Below are positions 56,701 through 64,000 of a stretch of 64,000 nt of DNA, one piece after another. Position numbers and translations under genes: made by a program. The DNA lies in contig NC_013081.1 of assembly GCF_000142805.1 (NCBI RefSeq), forward strand, positions 1,240,001-1,304,000, written 5' to 3'. The stretch comes from Lachancea thermotolerans CBS 6340 (taxonomy: Eukaryota > Ascomycota > Saccharomycetes > Saccharomycetales > Saccharomycetaceae). How positions within the stretch are numbered: position 1 is the first letter of the stretch; every line of letters begins with the position of its first letter. The notes under the pieces were generated by a model. That model was given only the letters and a program-made list of their open reading frames with translations, was not told the origin of the DNA and searched no databases.

Positions 56701-57870
56701 GTCGATCTCAGCGACATCTTTAGCGAAGGGCGGGGAAAAAAGGTCAATTCTGTTAAATTTCACGATAATCCCTCAATCATTCAGCAAACAGGTACTTCTT
56801 GTTGTGGAGTCAAAAAGCTAGAGAGCTCAAACGATCTTGAAACAATTTCATCGAATAACAGCGACCTTGACACGGTGGGCACTATAGAAGCCAAAAGTGA
56901 CCACGAAAATAGCCAATCAGACCCTGCTGGACAGGAGTTTGAAGAGAGAGCTTGGAGTATGCACATAGCTGCGCGCAATAGTCCAGAAAAGGGTGCTATT
57001 GGAAGTGCCGCCGTCAAAACTTGCTCGAAGAAAGAGGACATTCCCAGGCGCAAAATCGACTTTCTTGCACTGGCATCTAAATGGCCTTTGTTGAAGTTCG
57101 AGCTGGAGGCCATAATTGCTGATTTGGGCATCCCGTTTCGCTCAGAAAGTATGGCTTCGATAATAAACAAAATTAAAAGCGGATCATTCACTTTGAAGGA
57201 TTTGAACTTAATGATCGGATTTATACTTGTGAGTGTACAGCAAGATACGTTGGAAAACTGGTTCGCACAACCCAACGCGTTCACAGAATTAACGGAGGTT
57301 CAAGAAACTCTATTAGAGTCCATCCACAATAGTCTAAAATTTCCAGAGGCGCTTGCTGTGCGGTGTCTCCTTCTCTGTTCGTGTTTGGTACTAATGGAGC
57401 TCGAGAGCTGGGAGGAAACTGGCGACCAAAACCAGGGTATGACTGATATTGCATGGGCCTCCATACTCAGTATTGTTGACCGCGCCGAAGCCTTTACCAG
57501 TGAGAGCTTTCTATTGTGTGAAGACTTGAGAAATATCCTGCTCTTCAGGCAGCACATGGAGCGTGCCCAAGTCAAAGAGCTTATCGCGAGACTCAGCCTG
57601 AGCGAAAACATGAGCACGGTTAAGAAAACATTCTTACTTGCGTCTTCTCGCATAGTCTTAGAGACTCATGTTGATCTCATCGATATCGCGTTACTTGAAG
57701 AAATATCTAAGAATGCGATACCTTATGTGTTTGACGAAAGAACAGAGCTACGAAAAGAGTCTCTTGAGTTAATTGGGATATTGTGGGATCTGAGCTCTAA
57801 GCAGAAGCAGCATGTCCAGACTCTAGATCAAATACCTGAAGGACTGATGAAACTCATAATGTCACTATGA
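53773..57870 (+). CDS. STU1: STU1, CLASP microtubule-binding protein
   Basis: This 1365-residue protein is the yeast CLASP that stabilises spindle and kinetochore microtubules (S. cerevisiae 1513). It begins MANVRTFPLYDVLMAASTSD and has TOG-type HEAT-repeat arrays in the N-terminal 550 residues, including the CLASP-N segment FASHKETEHNWRQRQEAIIT with the conserved Trp. A basic Ser/Thr/Arg linker near 520-600 (SSRRSSMGPSRTPS) is the expected microtubule-binding region. Further helical repeats and a long acidic disordered stretch (about 870-1100) follow. The gene matches YBL034C and reads in tandem with POL12. Confidence 0.92.
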   Translation: MANVRTFPLYDVLMAASTSDEQKLQQLSEFKGHVKKELVDERAVPAYFECLCHTLNIHLKNGRTGSRVFTLCHSTLCYLIKRVAMQSPAQFDAATTHSLLVPLLQTVNSEKKVWSGSMKALEAIYLAQPSVLEEALEKLQLRESDRVATLLVIDELVQLHQKNNRNPLEILNKFTALFLSILNQPKHSLSQGCELIRDILAKYYTMQSMQDFARRIRAPESRALFDVKPELPIEEVYVDSNPKPQQSIFSVGAELQSLFKDQAKSSPTQPKNYSSPEALRKDLENLVAPFASHKETEHNWRQRQEAIITMRGAVAGNAVDEYSEDLIALFKELQLSDCISKAVSSLRTSLSIHGCSLVKEMAGRLQEKIDPLAEGLFNSLRSVLSATKKLASQNAFFAACSLLAAMQFHNRIFQSCFMLSKDKNVSPRCFGAVFLRIFLIRFHSKLDNGLVYIDEWVHRSITDAQTKVRESMRTTFWYYYKAYPTNAKRLLDGLLPHFRRAVEASIPPNLDINYSMGNTKSSDSSRRSSMGPSRTPSYAGPTQSSHLQRLSALRSASDYQVPSNRAAQASFSARKTSGPAGLTSKPESVASQPFQGPINELSAQIDLTAEITQNNSNTLIKKYMQDSRSVQDKQKNAQSELKDVIHYLSSQNLSENKMGLQLLQNVILVGVPLQKQEISPLLRKIMLRDPQCLESLLRIPKFLDLLTVSQTIEAFAINRLPCTGLTERLTVEVLIEGVNALLADAYPSERENSFYYVKFRQTLFDYSFDLLTDICKYAKGLSNSSFGATVSKLFNLYGNDLDLQKYFDTLFHLFSHNRVVFSDLLGKSPVFLKTKIGRELEKRDPTLHFDFLAQHVPMSDIPLEDEKLYTELTMVQPSTVNQRSSSAESVLIHEIEGQNNQEMPNIETEPADENLEEVQGFTKFGGLSKLTEMTRVVSLYEKHNDQIEVSGKSALDTDGDHRMSSEGLENKSETPDVDLSDIFSEGRGKKVNSVKFHDNPSIIQQTGTSCCGVKKLESSNDLETISSNNSDLDTVGTIEAKSDHENSQSDPAGQEFEERAWSMHIAARNSPEKGAIGSAAVKTCSKKEDIPRRKIDFLALASKWPLLKFELEAIIADLGIPFRSESMASIINKIKSGSFTLKDLNLMIGFILVSVQQDTLENWFAQPNAFTELTEVQETLLESIHNSLKFPEALAVRCLLLCSCLVLMELESWEETGDQNQGMTDIAWASILSIVDRAEAFTSESFLLCEDLRNILLFRQHMERAQVKELIARLSLSENMSTVKKTFLLASSRIVLETHVDLIDIALLEEISKNAIPYVFDERTELRKESLELIGILWDLSSKQKQHVQTLDQIPEGLMKLIMSL

Positions 57871-57894
57871 ACGGAATGAATCAAACGCGTCAAG

Positions 57895-57923
57895 CCAGAT
57901 GCGATAGAAAAGTCATTACGCGT
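57895..57923. promoter_or_regulatory. Two MCB boxes before POL12
   Basis: ACGCGT occurs at 57895-57900 and 57918-57923, about 125-150 bases before the POL12 ATG. This is the MBF (Mbp1-Swi6) site of yeast DNA-replication genes, so G1/S expression is very likely. Confidence 0.85.
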
Positions 57924-58046
57924 AAGAAGTTTATAAAGTTAATCTAATGGTCTGTAGTTAGCAACAGATAACGAGTTGGAGGGTCTCACATAGCAGTTTT
58001 TTTTTGGAGCAGCCAAACTATAACACATATCTCGAAAAGCGGGGAT

Positions 58047-60008
58047 ATGACACTCGAGAACGAGCTAGTCGGCAAATTTGGGAAGCCTGCTGGTGAGCCA
58101 GCGGTTGCTTCCGCGCTCGAAAGCCTCATGAAGATTCACTCACTGGACGTCGAGGAGCTTTATATTAAGTGGGAGCAATTTGCGTATCACCAGAATGAGC
58201 AAAGCACAGCTCTTAACGTGGACATGATCAACGCTTTCAAGCAATTTCTCCAACAGCAGATTGAAAAGAAGGCCAGTATGGCGGGTGGTCCAGGTTCCGC
58301 GGCTTCTTCCTTGAAGAAGCCAAAGATGCTAAGGCCAAACGTTTCAAGCCCTTCGCTCTTTGGCTTTGGGGCCCCCAAGACCCCTACTCTGAAGAAGAGA
58401 AGGGTAGATCAAACCCCTACCCAGTCAAACATAGAGGGCGACACCATTTCGCTTGCTTCTCCTACTGAAAAGAAAGAGGCGTCCACAATGCCTCCGAGTG
58501 TAAGGTTGGCAGCGGGCGAGTCCCCTGTAACGCCATCTTTACTGGCCAACAACCCTGATCCTGGAAAAGTCGTCGACGTTTTTAACTTGGCTGATATTGA
58601 GGTGTCTGAGGGGCTGAACCTTGACGGCGAAAAGCTGGTCAAGCCCATTCCATTTTACGACAGTGAAAAGTACAAATTCAGAACAATGCGACAAAATCTC
58701 TTAGATGTTGCTGACGTTCTCGACGAGCAGATCGAAATATTCACGAAGGTTTTTCAGGACCACTATAAGACAACAGCCAGCGATCCCACTATTCAGTCTC
58801 AGTCAGAAATAACAGCTGTGGGCAGAATTGTTCCCGACTCTCCTGCTGCGGACGGCATGCTGAATACAGAGTCTTTGGCTTTAGAGACTTCGAGATTAAC
58901 AGGTATCGGAAGAAGAATACCGCTTAACCTTGAGAGGACAAAAGAGGTCTCTTTGTTTCCAGGGCAGATTGTTGGCGTTCGTGGTAAAAATGCTAGCGGC
59001 GATTATTTTGTCGTTGAGGAGTTCCTGCAAATTCCTCACCTCAATTCACCCGTTTCCACAGAAGGGGAGCTACAATCGTTTAACGAAGATCTTGACGGCA
59101 AGTCAATGAAAGTCGTTGTTACAAATGGACCTTACACTGCCTCCAATTGCTTAGATTTCGGTAATCTGGAAGATTTTGTGGAAAGGCTCAATGATGGCGT
59201 TAAGCCGCATGTTGTTATAATGTTCGGTCCGTTTCTCGATGTTACCCACCCATTAGTCGCGTCTGGAAGGATACCCGAATTTCCAGGTGTTAAAGTTCAA
59301 CCTAAAACATTAGATGAAGTGTTTACCAAGATCATTTCTCCAATATTAAGAAAGATCAATTCGAAGATCCAAGTTGTTCTGGTTCCGTCGACAACAGACA
59401 CTGCGTCGAACCATGCTGCATATCCGCAAGACTGCTTTGACAGGAAACAGCTGCAACTGCCTAAAAACTTCAAGTGCTTTACAAACCCATCCACATTTCA
59501 GTTGAATGAACTGTTTGTCGGGTGTTCCAATGTTGATGCCTTCAAAGACATCAAAGAAGTTGTAAAGGGTGGCGCGACTTGCTCTAAGAACAGATTTGAT
59601 AGAATAGCCGAGCATATCCTAAGCCAACGCAGATTTTATCCACTTTTCCCGGGCGCATTGAAGAGAAGAAAACTTCGATTGGAGGACGGCCATGATGTGT
59701 GGGAGCATGTTAGTGGCGCCGATTTGGAAGTCTCATATCTGGGGCTCACAGAATTTGTTGCAAATCTCCTCCCAGACTTAGTTATCATTCCAAGCGAGCT
59801 CTCATATTTCACACGTGTAGTGCAAAACGTTCTCTTTATCAACCCCGGAATGTTCATTAGACCTACGGGATTACGAGGCACTTTTGCCCAGCTTTCAATC
59901 CTGCCGCCAGACTTGGCAGACGGGCGGCTAACGAAAGTTGAAGGAGATGAAATGGTATATTTGCACAACCTGTGGAAGAGGTGTAGAGTTGATATTGTTA
60001 CTGCATGA
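58047..60008 (+). CDS. POL12: POL12, B subunit of DNA polymerase alpha-primase
   Basis: This 653-residue protein tethers the catalytic subunit of polymerase alpha to other replication and telomere factors (S. cerevisiae 705). Residues 1-75 form the small N-terminal helical domain. A linker with Thr/Pro sites such as KTPTLKKRRVDQTPTQ follows, likely for CDK. An OB fold (LFPGQIVGVRGKNASGDYFV) and the inactive calcineurin-like phosphoesterase domain (from about 356, with VVIMFGPFLDVTHPLV near 390) complete it. It matches YBL035C, and MCB boxes precede it. Confidence 0.96.
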   Translation: MTLENELVGKFGKPAGEPAVASALESLMKIHSLDVEELYIKWEQFAYHQNEQSTALNVDMINAFKQFLQQQIEKKASMAGGPGSAASSLKKPKMLRPNVSSPSLFGFGAPKTPTLKKRRVDQTPTQSNIEGDTISLASPTEKKEASTMPPSVRLAAGESPVTPSLLANNPDPGKVVDVFNLADIEVSEGLNLDGEKLVKPIPFYDSEKYKFRTMRQNLLDVADVLDEQIEIFTKVFQDHYKTTASDPTIQSQSEITAVGRIVPDSPAADGMLNTESLALETSRLTGIGRRIPLNLERTKEVSLFPGQIVGVRGKNASGDYFVVEEFLQIPHLNSPVSTEGELQSFNEDLDGKSMKVVVTNGPYTASNCLDFGNLEDFVERLNDGVKPHVVIMFGPFLDVTHPLVASGRIPEFPGVKVQPKTLDEVFTKIISPILRKINSKIQVVLVPSTTDTASNHAAYPQDCFDRKQLQLPKNFKCFTNPSTFQLNELFVGCSNVDAFKDIKEVVKGGATCSKNRFDRIAEHILSQRRFYPLFPGALKRRKLRLEDGHDVWEHVSGADLEVSYLGLTEFVANLLPDLVIIPSELSYFTRVVQNVLFINPGMFIRPTGLRGTFAQLSILPPDLADGRLTKVEGDEMVYLHNLWKRCRVDIVTA

Positions 60009-60222
60009 GGGTCAAATTAGGCTATATAATACAGATGTAAATGTTTAGCCTTCAAAGGACTCCGGGTTTTGAAAGTAACTGCACAAGTCCCAGAGCTTGG
60101 CTTGTGGCTTTATGGAGTCTGCGTAACTAAATCTTGAGAACTGAATGGTTAGAAGTAGAAAAAAATGCACTGGCTTGAGCCTGGCACAACTGCCAACCAT
60201 GGTACTTGGAAAAAGGTCATGT

Positions 60223-62895
60223 TCAAGGGAATTTTTTCTTTAGCTTACCGAGGGGCGACAAGACACCTTTGATTTTCTTTCTAGATGACTTTTCAGATTT
60301 TTGGGGCGTTCCTGAAACATGGGATGCTTTGTTGGATCCCGTCGAAGATGAATTTTCCGATTGTTCGTCGCTAGTTCTTTCAGCGGGCTTCTCCGCTACA
60401 TGCTCAGGTTTTGCCATGGCCTGGTGTTCAGAGCTTGCCCTGGCCTGATGCTCAGGGTTTGCCATGGCCTGTTGCTCCTGAGTTTCATTGTGAGCCGTGA
60501 CGTGCTGACCGCTACCATTGATTATAGAAGCGATATGCCTCTTGGAAGTATCCGCAACCTGAGAGGGCACAAACTGGGCTGCAGCGGCGCTTTGGTCAGG
60601 AGAAGAGGCGGTTTGCGTCACTGGGGCGTTGGCACTTTCCGAGAAATCGCTTTTTGAAGTGTTCTCAGTAGCTTTGTCACTCAGGGACTGTCCTTCTATA
60701 CTAATAGAGGCGCCTTTTGCTCTGGAGTCAGTGTTGAGAAAGTTGCCTTTTTGGTCGTATCTTAAGTGATAATTCTTTGAAGTAGGTATAGTTTCAGGAA
60801 CTGTGGCCCCAGCGACAGGTGATAGAGATGTGGTATCTTGAGCGCTGGCGTTAGGTCCGTTCCCTTGCTTGCTGGAAGTTTCGTTCCTGGTAGGATCCTC
60901 AGTTACTGGTTGCGCAGATTGTGTGTTTCTGGGTTGTAGCGGCCGCGCCTGCTCCCTGGGAGTTGTTGAAAGCCCGGAAACTTCAGACGTCGTACAAATT
61001 TCTTTAGGGTTCTCTTTTTGAGAAACCTTGGTAGCATTTGGGGTCTTGGAGGCCACTGTAGAGGAGTGGGACTGAACCCGTTCAGGCTCTTGCATGAAGT
61101 CTGTCGTTTCCTCAACCACCTTTTCAAGATCAACATTTGGGGGCTCTTCAAGTTTTTCGGCGGGGACATAGTCGTTAACTTTCTTAGTTTCAGTATCTCC
61201 TATCAGTTTTCCCATAACGGTGTAGCAAACTACGGCCAAATGCTCAAACACAACTGCAAAAACAATTACAGTCTTCCAATCGGTCTGAACAATAGACTGC
61301 AAATGCCAAGAGTCCCTTTTCTCAATGACAGACGCCAAGCTTTCGCCAGAAGGTTTTCTGTACATGGCAACCAAAGCAGGCGTAACAAGCGTAGAGAACC
61401 AGAGAACGACAATCAGGATTCGGTCCCAAAAGACCTCCATGCTATTTTGCGATGAAGGTTTTTGACGAAAAGATTTAGCACTCGAAGTTGGCACACTTTT
61501 GATGGTGCACTTGCCCAAACATCTCCAGATGTCAAGCTTCATTCCAATGATGTTGAAAGCTACGCAACAAAGCGCAGCTAGAGGCCAAATACTCGAGAAC
61601 ATTGCGACATACCCAAACTGAACCACTAGCTTGTTAAACATTCCATTAACATCAAAATTACCCCAAACACTCAAATTAGAGCTGCAAGTTTGTTTCCAAA
61701 TGTCCAAATCCTCAGGGTATTCCTTACTGACTTTGACCTCAGCTTGCTTGATGGGCGAGTCACTCTTTTCGTAACCCTTAATTTTTGGCAATGCCTTTTC
61801 CAAGATCATTGGCAAAGCATTTTCCAAAAATAAAGCAATAATTTGGTTTGTGACTACAAAGTAGAAAAACTGCTTTTGGTACCGCGTAGTGTTGATTTTG
61901 AACCCTGAAGTCAAAACGGGGATGCTGTAACGCGAACAAAAACGAGCAATTGATGCAAGCTGTGCATTTACATGGTGCCCCATTGGCAGGTACACGAAGA
62001 GTGTAATGAACAGAGGCACATAGCTGGTCAAAAACGTTATGACAAACTTCTTTTGCAGCTTAGACTTCACAGGGTCATCTGAATTCTCCCAGGATACCAA
62101 CTTGTCCAAGACTTTGTCATAGACCGCCGAGAGGATAGGGATGTATACCGAGATCAAAACGGTTGGCAGTAGCGCTAGGATTCCAGCCAAGGGGCCCTGA
62201 TAGATCTGTGTGATAAAAATTTCCAAAAAAAAGCAGATGAATTGGAAGCAGACCAAACACGCAGCGAACTGCACTGCAACTGGAATGAAGCACATCTTTT
62301 TAACAAAAACAACTCTTGATGTATTCTTCGATCCCGCCTCGTTAGCGGAATATTGGAGTGATGCTGCATATTCTGGCTCAGCTCTGTTGTTCCACGTGAC
62401 AACGAATCCAATTGCCCAAAGGACCACCAATATAGCGTAGCTCAGGTTGAACTCCCAAGCCGCTTTCCCCGAGAACAGCCGGAAGGCGGATCCTACGAGC
62501 GCCAACCCCATCAGCCACCTGGTGTAGAACTTTGCGAAGCTGAAATAGACGCCAACAGCTGGCGAGCCCGTTGCAGAAACCAGTGATTTCAGGTCTCCGT
62601 CTGATGGAATCAGCGTCCCCTTAATTAACTTTTGCGCTAGTTCTTGACGTTCATTCCTGACGCTGTTGTCAGGCAAATACGCGACATTCTTGACAAACGC
62701 AAACTGCGACGCGATCAATGGCACCTTATTGTCACCATTTTTCACAAACACATACGTGATCCCGTTGGTATGACCAGGCCTCGTGAGCGCATGCAATCCC
62801 TTCGCTGAAAGCTCCGTGAGTAGCTCGGTGAGATTTTCCTTAGAGTACTCAATGGAAATGCACCAATCTGGCTGAAGAGACGCGACCGACACCAT
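60223..62895 (-). CDS. IST2: IST2, anoctamin-family ER-plasma membrane tether
   Basis: This 890-residue protein (S. cerevisiae 946) links cortical ER to the plasma membrane. After a cytosolic N-terminal domain, about eight TMEM16/anoctamin helices lie between residues 130 and 570 (for example FTRWLMGLALVGSAFRLF and the VWGNFDVNGMFNKLVVQFGY loop region). A 310-residue disordered linker follows. The very C-terminus KKIKGVLSPLGKLKKKFP is the polybasic amphipathic signal that binds plasma-membrane phosphoinositides. Near 800-840 there is a short tandem repeat around PEHQA (EHQARA, EHQAMA, EHVAEK). The name follows YBR086C. It converges with POL12. Confidence 0.95.
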   Translation of the reverse strand: MVSVASLQPDWCISIEYSKENLTELLTELSAKGLHALTRPGHTNGITYVFVKNGDNKVPLIASQFAFVKNVAYLPDNSVRNERQELAQKLIKGTLIPSDGDLKSLVSATGSPAVGVYFSFAKFYTRWLMGLALVGSAFRLFSGKAAWEFNLSYAILVVLWAIGFVVTWNNRAEPEYAASLQYSANEAGSKNTSRVVFVKKMCFIPVAVQFAACLVCFQFICFFLEIFITQIYQGPLAGILALLPTVLISVYIPILSAVYDKVLDKLVSWENSDDPVKSKLQKKFVITFLTSYVPLFITLFVYLPMGHHVNAQLASIARFCSRYSIPVLTSGFKINTTRYQKQFFYFVVTNQIIALFLENALPMILEKALPKIKGYEKSDSPIKQAEVKVSKEYPEDLDIWKQTCSSNLSVWGNFDVNGMFNKLVVQFGYVAMFSSIWPLAALCCVAFNIIGMKLDIWRCLGKCTIKSVPTSSAKSFRQKPSSQNSMEVFWDRILIVVLWFSTLVTPALVAMYRKPSGESLASVIEKRDSWHLQSIVQTDWKTVIVFAVVFEHLAVVCYTVMGKLIGDTETKKVNDYVPAEKLEEPPNVDLEKVVEETTDFMQEPERVQSHSSTVASKTPNATKVSQKENPKEICTTSEVSGLSTTPREQARPLQPRNTQSAQPVTEDPTRNETSSKQGNGPNASAQDTTSLSPVAGATVPETIPTSKNYHLRYDQKGNFLNTDSRAKGASISIEGQSLSDKATENTSKSDFSESANAPVTQTASSPDQSAAAAQFVPSQVADTSKRHIASIINGSGQHVTAHNETQEQQAMANPEHQARASSEHQAMAKPEHVAEKPAERTSDEQSENSSSTGSNKASHVSGTPQKSEKSSRKKIKGVLSPLGKLKKKFP

Positions 62896-63110
62896 ATTCT
62901 CTTCTTAAGCCCCGCTGAATACGACTTGCTCTGTACATTTCGGGCTAAGCAAGTTTTGAAATAATATTTAGCAGAAAGACCGGTCCGTTTCCGTAGACGT
63001 AAGATATGATGTGATCCGGGATGACTATTCCTTTAATTGACCTTATCATAGACAATGAGCCAATAGCTTACCGACAATCTGATCTCCAAGAAGAACACGA
63101 ATAGCTTTGA

Positions 63111-63893
<783 letters not shown>

Positions 63894-64000
63894 GCGCACT
63901 CCCTCGATGTCATGCGTCGCTCAGGGAGTCGCGCCACAACAAAAGATATACAAGATGTTCATAGATACGTACGACCAAGGCCTCGCAGTCTGTCCACTAC

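Overview
This window is nuclear DNA of a budding yeast of the family Saccharomycetaceae that did not go through the whole-genome duplication. A Lachancea-like genome is the best guess; Kluyveromyces, Torulaspora, Zygosaccharomyces or Eremothecium-type yeasts cannot be excluded from the sequence alone. Three things point this way. Genes are densely packed, with few short introns using GTATGT-type donors and TACTAAC-like branch sites. The proteins resemble Saccharomyces cerevisiae proteins closely. The gene order interleaves pairs of S. cerevisiae regions that are paralogous after duplication (chrII YBR078-YBR084 with chrIV YDR055-YDR060; chrXV YOL052 with chrXIII YMR250; chrII YBR084C-A/YBR085 with YBL027-YBL036). 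Names are assigned from remembered S. cerevisiae sequences and gene order, not from a search.

Left part (1-12 kb): the 3' end of a GNT1-like glycosyltransferase, HSH49 (splicing), a 1.8-kb gene-free interval, SPE2 (spermidine synthesis), GAD1 (glutamate decarboxylase), a DDR2/HOR7 stress peptide gene, the spliced cell-wall gene ECM33, and a glycolipid transfer protein of a family that S. cerevisiae lacks. The GAD1-DDR2-ECM33 spacers carry an unusual cluster of CACGTG E-boxes.

Middle part (12-38 kb): TIF32/RPG1 (eIF3a), SEC18 (NSF), a spliced EMC10, YOS9 (ERAD lectin), SPT7 (SAGA), tRNA-Arg(UCU), spliced UBC4/5, MAK21 (60S biogenesis), TEC1 (TEA-domain regulator), MIS1 (C1-THF synthase), a hairpin-rich spacer with two tiny candidate ORFs, and RPL19, whose start codon is split by its intron. 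GC content peaks sharply over TEC1 and falls off inside MIS1.

Right part (38-64 kb): an LLP/YBL028C-like ribosome-biogenesis protein, a YBL029W-like protein, YBL029C-A, a Zn2Cys6 transcription factor absent from this position in S. cerevisiae, the ADP/ATP carrier AAC2, SHE1, HEK2, RIB1, a small YBR085C-A-like gene, STU1, POL12, IST2, and the PLP-homeostasis protein YBL036C.

These are mostly housekeeping genes, each with its own promoter. Several promoters show regulatory logic that fits the product: RRPE plus PAC boxes before MAK21 and the YBL028C homologue, Ste12 and Tec1 sites before TEC1, two MCB boxes before POL12, and four E-boxes before MIS1. I found no mobile element, CRISPR array, rRNA or centromere. 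I see no clear new multi-gene system. The best candidates for new biology are small: a possible spliced 38-codon ORF near 24.6 kb, a 36-codon ORF beside a TATA box at 52.4 kb, two palindromic structures in the MIS1-RPL19-YBL028C region, and the E-box-saturated spacers.
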